DNA of 64,000 nucleotides from Pontiella sulfatireligans (GCF_900890705.1 NZ_CAAHFH010000002.1:558001-622000); one strand, 5' to 3'; shown: positions 18,340-28,181, numbered from the stretch's first letter. The notes: a model not told the origin generated them from the letters alone. Made by a program: numbers and translations.

Positions 18340-19662
18340 ATGCCAGCCACAACAGCCGAGATTCTGCTATGGGGAAACGTCGTCGGTGCCGCCGCTTGGG
18401 ATGCCGGACGCGACGCGGCATCGTTCCAATATGCCGAAGCCTTCCTCGACAGCGGCATTGAGCTGGCCCCCATCGCCATGCCGCTGGGAGAGCAGGTCTA
18501 CTTCTTCCCTGAACTGCCGAAGGATTCGTTCCACGGACTGCCCGGCATGCTGGCCGACTCGCTGCCGGACAAGTTCGGCAACCTGCTGATCGACGAATGG
18601 CTCGTGCGGACCGGGCGGCAGCGGACGGACTTCACCCCTCTCGAACGACTGTGCTACATCGGCACGCGCGGCATGGGTGCACTGGAATTCCGCCCCGCCA
18701 TGCGCGAACGCCAAAGCGGCTCCATCCCGATCGACATCAAGGAACTTGTCGATCTGGCCAACACTGCGCTCGCCCAAAAGGAAATGCTCGACACCGCTAT
18801 TGGCAACAACAGCGCAGAGGATCTTGATGCCATGCGCGACATTCTCCGCGTCGGAACTTCCGCCGGAGGCGCGCGCGCCAAGGCGATTATTGCCTGGAAC
18901 GAAAAAAACGGCGAAGTCCGCTCTGGGCAGGTCAAGGCGCCGCCGGGCTTCGGCTACTGGCTGATGAAGTTCGACGGCGTGGCCGGCAACCGCGACAAGG
19001 AGCTGAACGATCCCCAAGGCTTCGGCAAGGTTGAATATGCCTACCACCGCCTGGCGTTGCTGGCCGGAATCGAAATGAGCGAATGCCGGCTCTACAACGA
19101 AAACGGGCGCAGCCACTTCATGACCCGCCGGTTCGACCGCACCTCCGAAGGCCGGAAGATTTTCATGCAGACGCTTTGCGGGATTGCCCACATGGATTTC
19201 AACCAGGCCGGGGCATACGGCTACGAACAGGCGATGGATGTTGCGCAGCGCCTCGGCCTCGGCAGGGAAGCGCTCGAACAGCTCTTTCGCAGAATGGTCT
19301 TCAATGTGTTCGCCCGCAACCAGGACGACCACACCAAAAACATTGCCTTCCTCATGGACAAGCGCGGGCAGTGGTCGCTCGCCCCGGCCTACGACGTCAC
19401 CTATTCCTACAACCCGGACGGCGCATGGACGCACCGGCACCAGATGCGCATCAACGGCAAGCGCGACGACTTTGATCGGCCGGACTTCCACGCCGTCGCC
19501 AAACGCTTCCGCATCGCGAGCGCCAAGGCCGTCGATGAAATCCTCGAACAGACCGACCGCGCACTAGAAGCCTGGCCGCAGCTCGCCGAAGGCGCGGGCG
19601 TTCCGGAAAAGATGGCCGCTCAAATCGCCAACGCCCATAGACGGCTTGCCGGAATGCCCTAA
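18340..19662 (+). CDS. hipA: HipA-like serine/threonine kinase toxin
   Basis: Kinase of the HipBA type; the E. coli member phosphorylates GltX and causes persistence. The start at MPATTAEILLWG is chosen for spacing and family fit, giving 440 residues. Visible motifs are GLPGMLADSLPDKFGN, the Gly-rich loop VGTSAGGARAKAII containing the position of the autophosphorylated Ser, YWLMKFDG, MTRRFDR, and the catalytic N327-Q-D-D-H-x-x-N334 with D329 as base. DVTYSYNP follows as the metal motif. All kinase elements appear intact. Paired with the preceding HTH gene. Confidence 0.88.
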   Translation: MPATTAEILLWGNVVGAAAWDAGRDAASFQYAEAFLDSGIELAPIAMPLGEQVYFFPELPKDSFHGLPGMLADSLPDKFGNLLIDEWLVRTGRQRTDFTPLERLCYIGTRGMGALEFRPAMRERQSGSIPIDIKELVDLANTALAQKEMLDTAIGNNSAEDLDAMRDILRVGTSAGGARAKAIIAWNEKNGEVRSGQVKAPPGFGYWLMKFDGVAGNRDKELNDPQGFGKVEYAYHRLALLAGIEMSECRLYNENGRSHFMTRRFDRTSEGRKIFMQTLCGIAHMDFNQAGAYGYEQAMDVAQRLGLGREALEQLFRRMVFNVFARNQDDHTKNIAFLMDKRGQWSLAPAYDVTYSYNPDGAWTHRHQMRINGKRDDFDRPDFHAVAKRFRIASAKAVDEILEQTDRALEAWPQLAEGAGVPEKMAAQIANAHRRLAGMP

Positions 19663-19678
19663 CGCGGGCGAACGGCTC

Positions 19679-21352
19679 TTATTTCCGCTTCTTCAGTTGC
19701 TGGGCGCCGCCGAGTTCGGCGAAGCCGGTATTCTCGAGATCGGTCCAGAGGGTGCCTTCGCCAGCGTGGATAATGTTAAGCTTCATCTTTGGATTCAACG
19801 TATCAGCAAAGGTCCACTGCGCGTAGGCCAGCGGATCGCCAAAGGCAGCGGTCTTGAGCTGCAGGCCGTTGGCTTTTTCGCCCTCGACTTTTTCGATGGA
19901 CGTCGCCTTCGCCTGCCCCAGCACCCTGACTTTGTCCGCTTCAATCGCCGCCGTCATCTTTTTGATTTCCGCTGCTTTTTTGAGCGTCTCGGCCTGGATC
20001 TGCGCCACCTGTTTGTCGAGGTCGGCGGCAATCTCGGCCTTGAGCTTTTCGGTCTCCTGCATCACCTGTTCGCCGCGCTGGTTGATGAGCGATAGCTCGG
20101 TGTTCAACTCGGCCTCTTTGCGTGCGGTGTTTTGCCGTTCCTTGTTGGTGAGGTCCTGCTCGACGGCCACGCTGGCCTGCTGGATCGGAGCGCGGATTTC
20201 GTCGGGCACTTCCACGTGCCGGATGAGCGCGTTGTAGACCTTGATGTCCTTTCCGCCAAGCGTCTGCTCCAGCGATACGGTCAGTTCGTTCTGGAATTTT
20301 TCGCGACCTTCGCCAACGATGAAATCCTTGGCGCGGTATTCCGATCCCTTGTTGCGCGAGATGGAGGTGATCTGCGGCATAATGATCTTGTCGACCACGG
20401 CCGGCAGGTCGCCGTAGCGCCGGAAGATGCCGGCGATGCGTTCGGGCGAAAGCTCAAACTCAACCGTCATATCGAGACTGATCGGAAAGCCGTCGCGCGA
20501 TGGAAAACTGACGAGTTCCATCAGGTTCATTTCACCAACTTCCATCGCTGCGTAGTCGGCATCGCGCACACGCTTGCCCGCCTTGAAGTCGACCTGCTCC
20601 TGGCCCTTGCGCTGGCTGAAGTAGTCGGCCCGCTTCTCTTCCTGCCGTTGCAGCATGTTGGCTTGAAGCACATTCAATGCTTCGTTCTGTCCGAGCTGCC
20701 GCGCCTTCGTAACGACCTTGCCGCCGCTTTCCCCCATTAATGAAACCTGGTTGATGCCAATCTCAAGCACATCCACCTTGTACTCCTTCGGGTTGACATA
20801 GTAGAGCCCCGGCTGCAGCACATCCTTGCGAACGCCCTGTTGCTTTGCGTTGGCAAATTCACCGCTGGCAGCCCGCTCGCCGGCGAGCGAGGTCACGACC
20901 CCGTCATAGCCGATCGGGATGCTGATGGCATCGACGATCTCGACATTGTAGCCGTAGGGGTTCATGCGATATTTGCCCGGACCGAGCACACTGCGCCAGA
21001 TCCCTTTCTGGCCGCGCTCGGCGATAAACTCGCCCTCGGGAAGCTTCGCCCCAACCTTGGAGGTCACGACCCCGACCTTGCCGGGATCGATGAGGATTGC
21101 GGCGACAATCTCGCGCTCGTAGAAGATGGGATTGAGGAAGTGGCGCCCTTCGGCAAGGGTCTCCTCCCGGATCCCCTTCTGCCCGTCGCGGGCAAGGATC
21201 TGCCCGGGCTCGAGCGCCTTGCCGTTCTTGGCCGTGATGATGGCCATTTTGTTCGGGCCGACGTAGAAACGGCAGAATCCCCAAAGCCACATGAACTGCA
21301 ATGCACCGAGTATGATAACGATTGTAACGACTGCTGAAATTATTTTTTTCAT
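19679..21352 (-). CDS. SPFH/band 7 domain protein, downstream paralogue
   Basis: 557 residues: one N-terminal membrane helix (about 5-25), then a series of short related units (PGQILARDGQKGIREETLAEGRHFLNP, LPEGEFIAERGQKGIWRSVLGPGKYRMNP, ANAKQQGVRKDVLQPGLYYVNPKEYKV). An SPFH domain follows (ISLDMTVEFELSPERIAGIFRRYGD), then a long coiled coil from about 390 to 500. Flotillin- and stomatin-like proteins form membrane-microdomain scaffolds. The start overlaps the preceding paralogue by 4 bp, so the two are likely made together as a hetero-oligomer. Function unassigned. Confidence 0.82.
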   Translation of the reverse strand: MKKIISAVVTIVIILGALQFMWLWGFCRFYVGPNKMAIITAKNGKALEPGQILARDGQKGIREETLAEGRHFLNPIFYEREIVAAILIDPGKVGVVTSKVGAKLPEGEFIAERGQKGIWRSVLGPGKYRMNPYGYNVEIVDAISIPIGYDGVVTSLAGERAASGEFANAKQQGVRKDVLQPGLYYVNPKEYKVDVLEIGINQVSLMGESGGKVVTKARQLGQNEALNVLQANMLQRQEEKRADYFSQRKGQEQVDFKAGKRVRDADYAAMEVGEMNLMELVSFPSRDGFPISLDMTVEFELSPERIAGIFRRYGDLPAVVDKIIMPQITSISRNKGSEYRAKDFIVGEGREKFQNELTVSLEQTLGGKDIKVYNALIRHVEVPDEIRAPIQQASVAVEQDLTNKERQNTARKEAELNTELSLINQRGEQVMQETEKLKAEIAADLDKQVAQIQAETLKKAAEIKKMTAAIEADKVRVLGQAKATSIEKVEGEKANGLQLKTAAFGDPLAYAQWTFADTLNPKMKLNIIHAGEGTLWTDLENTGFAELGGAQQLKKRK

Positions 21353-22863
21353 TCTGCACCTCCTTTCGCGGGAGCAAACGAGCTGAAGATGCCGCCCACC
21401 CCTTCGTTGGAGTCGGAGCTAAGCACCGACATCACCTGCGGGCCGATCTTTTCGTAGAGCGTGTAGCGCGCAAAGTTGTCGCCGCCGCCCAATGCGGAAA
21501 CCCGGTTTTGCAGCACGGCGGCCTCGGCCTCGTTCTGCGCCTTGATCGCGTCTTTCTCGCCATCGGCGGTCAGGATGATCGCTTCGGCCTGGAAGAGCGC
21601 GGCCTCGTATTCGACCTTCGCCACATCAAGTTCCTTCTGCGCGGCGATCAGGCGCACGGACTGGTCCTGCTCGGCGTCGATGACGGCGCGGATGCGCTTG
21701 GTATCGGCCTCGACCTTTTCCTTGCTCTGAACGGCAAGCATTTCCTGCTTGGTCAGCTCGGCCTTCGATTTGGCCTGCACAATCTGCTGCTCGTATTTGG
21801 CGGCATCCTGCACGGCAAGCTCGCGGTCGCGGTTAATGCTGGCAATCTCGTCGGGCACAATAATCTTGCTCACCATCACGGCCTTGATATCGATGCCCCA
21901 GCCCTTGGATTTGGCACGCAGATGGCTTTCAAGGTCGCTCTGGAACTTCTGGCGCGTCTCGCCCACGATAAAGTTGACCGCCGGATGCTTGCTGCCTTCG
22001 ATGCGGCTGAAGCCACGTGCTCGCGGCAAAATCAGCTTTTTGATGACGTCGTCCATATCGCCGACGCGGTGGGACAGGAAGGCGGCTTCATCGCGTTCGA
22101 TCCCGAATTCGATCTTGCCTTCGACCGTCACTGTAAATCCATCCAACGTCAGAAAGTTGATGACATCCTTGCCGGACATCTCGAAGAGATGGCTCTGGAT
22201 GTTGACCTCGACGACGTTGTACATGTAGGGGTTGAGGTAGTGCGTCCCCGGATCGAGCAGGCGCCCGGACACGCCCTTGAGGCCTTCGCCCACCATGAAG
22301 GTGTTGCGTTCGCCGAGTGCCAGTTCGTTGTTGAGCACATCCTTGCCCGTCAGCGCCGTCACCACGCCAACGTTGCCGGGCGTGATGTTGATGGCGTTGA
22401 AAAGCGCCACGTGCGTGGCATAGGGATTGATGCGGTATTTGCCGGGCCGCAGGATTTCCTGCACAATGCCGCGCTGGCCGTCGCCCGCAATGATTTCGCC
22501 GGGGAGCAGCTCGTCTCCATAAAGACGGGTCATCACGCCCAGCTGGCCGGCCGGCACATCGAGAATACGTTCTATTTTCCAGCTCCACGTATACGGGTTC
22601 CGGAAATAGCGGCCCTCAGGAAGCACATCGATCTGAATGCCCTTCTGCCCCTGCTCCAGCGCAATCACTTGGCTCGGAGCCAGATTGTCGCCCGTCTTGC
22701 GGATCAGCACCGCAATCTGTCCAGCACCCGGCTCGATCCGGCAGAAAAACCAGAAAAAGACAACCCCTGCAACCAGCGCACCCACCACCAACACCGGAAT
22801 CGATGTCAGCAATGGAATGTTTAACCGCACCTGTGGCGGCTTGAATTGAATTTGTTCACTCAT
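21349..22863 (-). CDS. SPFH/band 7 domain protein, upstream paralogue
   Basis: 504 residues with a proline-rich cytoplasmic start, one membrane helix (about 17-40), and repeated units like those of its partner (LAPSQVIALEQGQKGIQIDVLPEGRYFRNP, LLPGEIIAGDGQRGIVQEILRPGKYRINP, LDPGTHYLNPYMYNVVEVN). An SPFH core follows, then a coiled coil rich in Ala, Glu and Lys (about 360-470). It is the first gene of a two-gene unit. The two proteins share architecture and appear to be an ancient duplication. Confidence 0.82.
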   Translation of the reverse strand: MSEQIQFKPPQVRLNIPLLTSIPVLVVGALVAGVVFFWFFCRIEPGAGQIAVLIRKTGDNLAPSQVIALEQGQKGIQIDVLPEGRYFRNPYTWSWKIERILDVPAGQLGVMTRLYGDELLPGEIIAGDGQRGIVQEILRPGKYRINPYATHVALFNAINITPGNVGVVTALTGKDVLNNELALGERNTFMVGEGLKGVSGRLLDPGTHYLNPYMYNVVEVNIQSHLFEMSGKDVINFLTLDGFTVTVEGKIEFGIERDEAAFLSHRVGDMDDVIKKLILPRARGFSRIEGSKHPAVNFIVGETRQKFQSDLESHLRAKSKGWGIDIKAVMVSKIIVPDEIASINRDRELAVQDAAKYEQQIVQAKSKAELTKQEMLAVQSKEKVEADTKRIRAVIDAEQDQSVRLIAAQKELDVAKVEYEAALFQAEAIILTADGEKDAIKAQNEAEAAVLQNRVSALGGGDNFARYTLYEKIGPQVMSVLSSDSNEGVGGIFSSFAPAKGGAE

Positions 22864-23004
22864 AATGCTCCTCCTGTACTGTTTCTAAAGCTTAAAGCAA
22901 GGTTAGCACGCGCCTTCTGGCCAACCACTATTATTCTACCCGAAAATTATAACCAGAGAACCTTTAACTACACAAGGGAAGTCAAAACACCCTAACTTTT
23001 TGTT

Positions 23005-23020
23005 GTCATGCTAGCATGAC
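23005..23020. promoter_or_regulatory. Perfect 16-bp palindrome upstream of a zinc-ribbon protein gene
   Basis: GTCATGCTAGCATGAC is fully symmetric and sits 33 bp before the next gene, between the divergent SPFH operon and that gene. It is the kind of site bound by a homodimeric regulator, perhaps the product of the adjacent gene. Confidence 0.5.
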
Positions 23021-23052
23021 TTAGTGTTTTATAGGATGACAACGGAGGTTTT

Positions 23053-23925
23053 ATGAAAGGTGACATTCGACAGGCATTGGAATATTTGAACGAAAACAAG
23101 GTCCGGGTAACGTATGGCGCAGTCCAAAGCTATCTGGGCTTCGGAGTTCTGGAAAAAGTGAACTGGGAAGAGATTCTGGGGCCGCACCGTCCATACACCT
23201 CTTGGGTGGTGAGCAAAAAAACCGGGTTGCCGGACGGGCACCAACCGACCGAACTGCATCCCGACCTGTTGACCTCGGCCACCATCATCACCAAAGGGAA
23301 GCAATTGCAATCCGCCGTTGATGATTTCGTCAAGTCGTCCGACGGAGGCGAGTCAACCGACACGTTCATGACAATGAAAGAACGACAAGTTGAAGTGGCG
23401 GACTGCCACGGAAACAACTGCGCCGTAATTTGCCCCAATTGCCGGAAAGCCTATCTAATCTCCGGCTTCCTCAACAAAGGCGTGCGCTCATGCCCGCACT
23501 GCGGAAAGTCAAAAGCGGTTTTCAAGGATGTTAAAGCCCAATGGGAAGAAACCCATCAGGACGACCTCATCAATCCCGAACAGTCGGCCACCCGTCTGAC
23601 CTTCAAGAAAGAATGGCTCGGCTATGATGTTTGGGTCACCTTTACTGAAGGCGATGTGACCTACCGGTATCCACACGACCAACTCCTGCAAACCTTCATC
23701 AGCCGGCTCGGCATCATTGCCGGAACCAAATCATGGGATAACGAAGGGATTTTCCATTTCCCGCGCCTGAGCGGAGAGCAGAAAAAAATGTTGCAGCGCT
23801 ATGTCGAAGCACAACGCGAGCAACCCGTTCCAACACAAGCCGCGGAAACCGGAATTGTCATACCGGAAATCGAACTGGTCGATGGCCCGCCCCCCAGCGA
23901 ACAGGAAAAGAAAGAAGAAAAATAA
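23053..23925 (+). CDS. Conserved hypothetical protein with zinc ribbon
   Basis: 290 residues after a strong GGAGG site. The first 75 residues (IRQALEYLNENKVRVTYGAVQSYLGF...PYTSWVVSKKTGLPDGHQPTELHP) look like a winged-helix domain found at the start of many uncharacterised proteins. Residues about 115-155 carry a zinc ribbon (C-PNC...CPHC, with further upstream Cys/His in DCHGNNCAVICPNC). The C-terminal half has a folded domain and a Pro/Glu-rich tail. Possible nucleic-acid binding; I do not recognise a named family. The palindrome upstream suggests self-regulation. Confidence 0.6.
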   Translation: MKGDIRQALEYLNENKVRVTYGAVQSYLGFGVLEKVNWEEILGPHRPYTSWVVSKKTGLPDGHQPTELHPDLLTSATIITKGKQLQSAVDDFVKSSDGGESTDTFMTMKERQVEVADCHGNNCAVICPNCRKAYLISGFLNKGVRSCPHCGKSKAVFKDVKAQWEETHQDDLINPEQSATRLTFKKEWLGYDVWVTFTEGDVTYRYPHDQLLQTFISRLGIIAGTKSWDNEGIFHFPRLSGEQKKMLQRYVEAQREQPVPTQAAETGIVIPEIELVDGPPPSEQEKKEEK

Positions 23926-23976
23926 CAAACGGAGTCGTCCGCACGCACGAGCGGCCTTCCGGCAGGACGGCCTGCC

Positions 23977-24588
23977 CTAGCCGTCTTGCTCCCGGTTCAT
24001 GCCCTTTTCAAATTCGGCCAGCTCCAAGCCCGAAGCAAAAGCACTTCCAATATTTGGAAAGTGGAACAGCATGCACGTGGCGCTGAGCACCCCGGCAACA
24101 ATGGCTCCCGCCGGCTGGCACTGCACCGGCGGCAGCATCATGCCGAACAAAGCGCAGGTGTTCACCAGGCCCCACTGGATGAGAACCGCGCTCATCAGAC
24201 ACCCGCTATATTGATACAGCTTCAGCTCATCGCCTTCCAAAGCATCTATATGTTCCTGCTTAAGCGCCGCCTTGGCCTGGGGCGACTCGGGGTTTGCGAT
24301 CCTCTTCAGCCAAGCCGGTTGCTTTCCGCTCACCACCTTGACCAAGCCGTGCGGCGAGAGCGTGAACCAGCGGCAGACGAACGACTGCAAAAGAACCATC
24401 AGCCCGAGAACAACGGCAATCGGAAGCATCTGGTTCGAAACAATTGCGGTTCCCCGTTCTTCCGAAGCCTGTTTCCACGCAATGAAAATGTAGATTCCAG
24501 AAACAGGAAACACTCCAAACCACATCAGCTTTAGCTTCATTTCCAGCGGTTTTATTGCTGCCGCCAACTCGTTCGATATCGTTTTCAT
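23977..24588 (-). CDS. Hypothetical integral membrane protein
   Basis: 203 residues with four likely membrane segments: about 20-38 (LMWFGVFPVSGIYIFIAW), 53-70 (MLPIAVVLGLMVLLQSFV), 130-150, and 158-178 (AGAIVAGVLSATCMLFHF). A soluble loop of about 50 residues lies in the middle. It is convergent with the zinc-ribbon gene. No family recognised. A TTCCAATATTTGGAA motif of the repeated type noted elsewhere falls within its C-terminal coding region. Confidence 0.55.
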   Translation of the reverse strand: MKTISNELAAAIKPLEMKLKLMWFGVFPVSGIYIFIAWKQASEERGTAIVSNQMLPIAVVLGLMVLLQSFVCRWFTLSPHGLVKVVSGKQPAWLKRIANPESPQAKAALKQEHIDALEGDELKLYQYSGCLMSAVLIQWGLVNTCALFGMMLPPVQCQPAGAIVAGVLSATCMLFHFPNIGSAFASGLELAEFEKGMNREQDG

Positions 24589-24747
24589 GTGCTCCCTTGC
24601 TTCATTTGCGCCCCGTAATCGAAAGGATTCTTTTATATGGGATCCGGGTGCAGTTCCAATATTTTCCTCGGAAACCGTTGTGCCACAGCAGGGGCTTTGC
24701 TAAGCAATACGCCTTTACAGGGAAAAACTTTTTACAGGAGAAAAATC

Positions 24748-26388
24748 ATGGCCATTCATCCAGACGCAGGAAAACCGGTTGCCAAAGAAAATTTGGCGGA
24801 TATCGCCGAGCTCGTCAGCCTTTACTATGAAACGCAGCCCGACGTGACGAACCCCGACCAGAAGGTCGCCTTCGGCACCTCCGGCCACCGAGGCACCTCG
24901 CTCAAGACCAGCTTTACCGAAGACCACATCATGGCCATCTCGCAGGCCATCTGCGAATACCGCGCCCAGCAGGGATATACCGGCCCGCTCTTCATGGGCA
25001 AAGATACCCACGCGCTGTCCATCCCCGCCGAAAAGACCGCGCTCGAAGTTTTCGCGGCCAACGGCGTAACCGTCATGATCGACAAAGACGGCGGCTACAC
25101 CCCCACCCCCGTCATCTCGCACGCCATTCTGGCCTATAACAAAGGAAAGACCGAAGGCCTCGCCGACGGCGTCGTCATCACCCCCTCGCACAACCCGCCC
25201 GACAACGGCGGCTTCAAATACAACCCGCCCAACGGCGGACCGGCCGACTCCGACGCCACCGGCTGGATCGCCGACCGCGCCAACGAGCTGCTCGCCGAGA
25301 ACAACGACGAAGTTGCGAGCCTCTACTATCCCGAAGCCCTCGCCGCCGACACCACCGTCGCCTACGACTTCATCACCCCCTACGTCGACGACCTCTGCAA
25401 CGTCATCGACATGGAAGCCATCGCGAAATCCGGCCTCAAAATCTGCGCCGACGCCATGGGCGGCGCGGGCCTGCGCTACTGGAAACCGATCGCCGAAAAA
25501 TACGGCATCAACTTCACCATCCGCAACGACGCCGTCGACTACACCTTCAGCTTCATGACCGTCGACCGCGACGGCAAGGTGCGCATGGACTGCTCCTCGC
25601 CCTATGCGATGGCCAGCCTCGTCGCCCTCAAGGACGACTTCGACATCGCCTTCGGCAACGACCCCGACTACGACCGCCACGGCATCGTCACCAAGTCCTC
25701 CGGTCTAATGAATCCGAACCACTACCTCGCCGTCGCCATCAACTATCTCTTCACCCACCGCACCGGCTGGCGCGCCGACGCCGCCATCGGCAAGACGCTT
25801 GTCAGCTCCTCCATGATCGACCGCGTCGCCGGCGAACTTGGACGAGACTTGCAGGAAGTGCCGGTCGGCTTTAAATGGTTTGTCGACGGCCTCGTCGACG
25901 GCTCCTACGGCTTCGGCGGCGAAGAATCCGCCGGCGCTTCGTTCCTGCGCAAGGACGGCACCGTTTGGACCACCGACAAAGACGGCATCATCCTCTGCCT
26001 GCTGGCCTGCGAAATCCTCGCCGTCACCGGCAAGGATCCGGGCGAGCACTACCAGGAGCTCGTCGCCAAATTCGGCAGCCCCGTCTACGACCGCGTCGAC
26101 GCCCCTGCCACCCGCGAAGAAAAGGCCAAACTCGCCGCCCTTTCGCCCGAGCAGGTAAAGGCCGAAACACTCGCCGGTGAAGCTATCACCGCCAAGCTCA
26201 CCCACGCCCCCGCCAACGGCGCGGCCATCGGCGGCCTCAAGGTCTGCACCGAAAACGGCTGGTTCGCCGCCCGCCCCTCCGGCACCGAAGACATCTACAA
26301 AATCTACGCCGAAAGCTTCAAGGGCGAGGATCACCTGAAACAGATCCAAGCCGAAGCCCGCGAAATCGTGAATCAGGCTCTCGCCTAA
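24748..26388 (+). CDS. pgm: Phosphoglucomutase, alpha-D-glucose phosphate-specific
   Basis: Interconverts glucose 1-phosphate and glucose 6-phosphate. From the ATG behind CAGGAG the protein is 546 residues, the same length as E. coli Pgm. The open frame extends further upstream but without similarity. Seen motifs are [11 protein letters not shown], the phosphoserine loop [14 protein letters not shown], the metal loop [13 protein letters not shown], the sugar loop [11 protein letters not shown], and the phosphate-binding [16 protein letters not shown] stand-alone housekeeping gene, followed by a hairpin repeat and a LysR-type regulator in the same direction. Confidence 0.95.
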   Translation: MAIHPDAGKPVAKENLADIAELVSLYYETQPDVTNPDQKVAFGTSGHRGTSLKTSFTEDHIMAISQAICEYRAQQGYTGPLFMGKDTHALSIPAEKTALEVFAANGVTVMIDKDGGYTPTPVISHAILAYNKGKTEGLADGVVITPSHNPPDNGGFKYNPPNGGPADSDATGWIADRANELLAENNDEVASLYYPEALAADTTVAYDFITPYVDDLCNVIDMEAIAKSGLKICADAMGGAGLRYWKPIAEKYGINFTIRNDAVDYTFSFMTVDRDGKVRMDCSSPYAMASLVALKDDFDIAFGNDPDYDRHGIVTKSSGLMNPNHYLAVAINYLFTHRTGWRADAAIGKTLVSSSMIDRVAGELGRDLQEVPVGFKWFVDGLVDGSYGFGGEESAGASFLRKDGTVWTTDKDGIILCLLACEILAVTGKDPGEHYQELVAKFGSPVYDRVDAPATREEKAKLAALSPEQVKAETLAGEAITAKLTHAPANGAAIGGLKVCTENGWFAARPSGTEDIYKIYAESFKGEDHLKQIQAEAREIVNQALA

Positions 26389-26404
26389 TTCGTGACGACA
26401 GAAA

Positions 26405-26436
26405 CGTGAGGCGTGATAATGGAAACACGCCTCACG
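26405..26436. repeat. Hairpin repeat after pgm
   Basis: CGTGAGGCGTG and CACGCCTCACG pair perfectly over a 10-base loop. Parts of the sequence (GAAACGTGAGGCGTGA) recur at 55647-55661 in another inverted repeat, so this is a dispersed family. It may also end the pgm transcript. Confidence 0.6.
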
Positions 26437-26455
26437 ACCCACTCATCACGCAACC

Positions 26456-27334
26456 ATGGACATTCAAGCACTCACCACCTTTATCAAGACCGCTGAACTC
26501 CTCCACTTTGGCAGGGCCAGCCGGGCTTGCAACCTGAGCCCCTCAGCACTGACGCGGACGATCCAGCGTTTGGAAGAAGAGCTCGGCCAGTCGCTGTTTC
26601 TGCGCGACAACCGCAGCGTGGCGCTCACCGACGCGGGGCGCAAGTTGCTGACCTATGCCCGCACCTCGGTACAGGACTGGCGCACATTCCAAGATTCCCT
26701 GACCTTGGGCGAGGAACAGGTTAGCGGCACGCTTTCCATTTATGCCTCGATTACGGCCGTCTACAGTTTGCTGCCCAAACTGCTGGAATCCTACCGCACG
26801 GCCTATCCCGAAGTGCATCTTGAGTTGCGCACCGGGGCGGCTGAGCAGGCGATCGAACAAATTATGAGCGGGGAAATCGATCTAGCTGTCGCCGCCCTTC
26901 CCGACCGGAAACAGGCCCAGCTGGAATTCATGCCGCTGGTGGAAACCCCGCTGGTGTTCATTGCCCCCATCGGGATGGAACTTCCTGTGGCGGGAAAAAA
27001 CCGCCAGCTCGATCTCTCGCAGGTTCCGCTGGTGGTTCCTCAATCCGGCACGGCGCGCCACCGGCTGGATGCTTGGCTGCGAAACAACGGAACGGTTCCA
27101 AACATTGCCTCGGAAGTCTCCGGCAACGAGGCGCTTATTGCGATGGTGCGGCTGGGCACCGGCGTCGGCGTTGTGCCCCGGCTGGCGTTGGAGCGAAGCC
27201 CGTTCCGCGAGAAAGTGGAAATGGTTCGGGACACCCCGCAGCTCGATCCCTACGTGGTCGGTCTCTGCTCCGGCAAACGCAACCTGAAGCGCCCCGCCGT
27301 CAAAGCCATGTGGGAACTTGCAAAAGGATTGTAA
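26456..27334 (+). CDS. ilvY: LysR-family regulator, IlvY-like
   Basis: 292 residues with an N-terminal winged HTH (LTTFIKTAELLHFGRASRACNLSPSALTRTIQRLEEELGQSLFLRDNRSVALTDAG) and a periplasmic-binding-like effector domain. The pattern HFGRASRAC.LSPSALTRTIQRLEEELGQ.LF.RDNR and the later SGTLSIYASITAVYSLLPKLLESYR closely track E. coli IlvY, the activator of ilvC. In E. coli the two genes are divergent, but no ilvC is present here, so the symbol rests on sequence resemblance alone. Confidence 0.75.
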   Translation: MDIQALTTFIKTAELLHFGRASRACNLSPSALTRTIQRLEEELGQSLFLRDNRSVALTDAGRKLLTYARTSVQDWRTFQDSLTLGEEQVSGTLSIYASITAVYSLLPKLLESYRTAYPEVHLELRTGAAEQAIEQIMSGEIDLAVAALPDRKQAQLEFMPLVETPLVFIAPIGMELPVAGKNRQLDLSQVPLVVPQSGTARHRLDAWLRNNGTVPNIASEVSGNEALIAMVRLGTGVGVVPRLALERSPFREKVEMVRDTPQLDPYVVGLCSGKRNLKRPAVKAMWELAKGL

Positions 27335-27341
27335 CGGAAAC

Positions 27342-27608
27342 CTATGTCGTGTCCGTCGTGTCCGGCATTTCTTTCAGCATGGTCGCGATCACGGATAAGA
27401 AAGCGGAAAGGAAAACCGGCATTCCCAGCACATAGAATATGTCCGGAAGATCAAGTTTCGGGCGGGCATAAGGCCCGCGCTTCACATGGGCCCGAAGATG
27501 CCGCGCAACGTCTTTTGCAGATGAAAGGTAGTCTTCATAAACGAAATATACGGCCCCTTCCTCAACCGCATCCGCTTTCAACAGAAGATTGGTCTCCACC
27601 TGCGCCAT
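27342..27608 (-). CDS. Small hypothetical protein with C-terminal membrane segment
   Basis: 88 residues from the ATG at 27608 (MAQVETNLLLKADAVEE...). This start is preferred because of the GGGGG tract just before it; the open frame extends further upstream. The N-terminal part is hydrophilic and the last 30 residues carry one membrane helix (IFYVLGMPVFLSAFLSVIATML). Convergent with the IlvY-like gene. No family recognised. Confidence 0.45.
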   Translation of the reverse strand: MAQVETNLLLKADAVEEGAVYFVYEDYLSSAKDVARHLRAHVKRGPYARPKLDLPDIFYVLGMPVFLSAFLSVIATMLKEMPDTTDTT

Positions 27609-27729
27609 CGTCCCCCGCTTAACACAAAGAGGGAAAGCACTATCCACGCTCTCTGAACCATCACCTTTACCCCCCAGATATTGAGAATATGGGCCCGCTT
27701 CCCTGCAAAGCAACAGCAATCTTGCATCC

Positions 27730-27769
27730 AAAAAATAAAAAGCGCCCGCCCGTCTCACGACGGTCGGGC
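27730..27769 (-). terminator. Rho-independent terminator after glnK
   Basis: Read on the minus strand, GCCCGACCGTC and GACGGGCGGGC form a GC-rich stem (one mismatch) over GTGA, followed by GCTTTTTATTTTTT. It lies about 50 bp past the P-II stop codon. Confidence 0.75.
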
Positions 27770-27819
27770 ACGATGCGCCCCGAGAGAGAGCGGGACGCGA
27801 GGAGGAGAGATTCTGTTGT

Positions 27820-28161
27820 CTAGCCTACGGCATCTGTTCCCTTCTCTCCGGTGCGGATCCGGATGCATTCCGGCAGATCGAGGATGAAGATTTTTCCGTC
27901 CCCGATGTTGCCCGAACGCGCACCCTTGATGATCGCATCGGTAGTGGATTCGACAAACTCGTCGTTCACGGCGATCTCAATGCGCACCTTCTTGAGCAGG
28001 TTCACTTCGATGTCCGCGCCGCGGTAGGTTTCGTGGTAGCCCTTCTGCTGTCCGCAGCCCATGGCATTGGTGACGGACATTTTGTAGACCCCGGCGTCGT
28101 AGAGCGACTGCTTCACTTCGTTGAGGGCCTCAGGCTGGATGTATGCAATAATTAGTTTCAT
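27820..28161 (-). CDS. glnK: P-II nitrogen regulatory protein lacking Tyr51
   Basis: Trimeric 2-oxoglutarate/ATP sensor expected to gate the ammonium transporter next door. The 113-residue protein has conserved [25 protein letters not shown]39-K-G, Y46-R-G and the C-loop IRIRTGEKG. The T-loop tip reads Y46-R-G-A-D-I51, so Tyr51, the uridylylation site of enterobacterial GlnB/GlnK, is replaced by Ile. Control by GlnD uridylylation is therefore unlikely; ligand binding and direct interaction with Amt remain possible. It follows amt by 20 bp as one operon. Confidence 0.92.
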   Translation of the reverse strand: MKLIIAYIQPEALNEVKQSLYDAGVYKMSVTNAMGCGQQKGYHETYRGADIEVNLLKKVRIEIAVNDEFVESTTDAIIKGARSGNIGDGKIFILDLPECIRIRTGEKGTDAVG

Positions 28162-28181
28162 GTCTAATATCTCCTTCTAAG

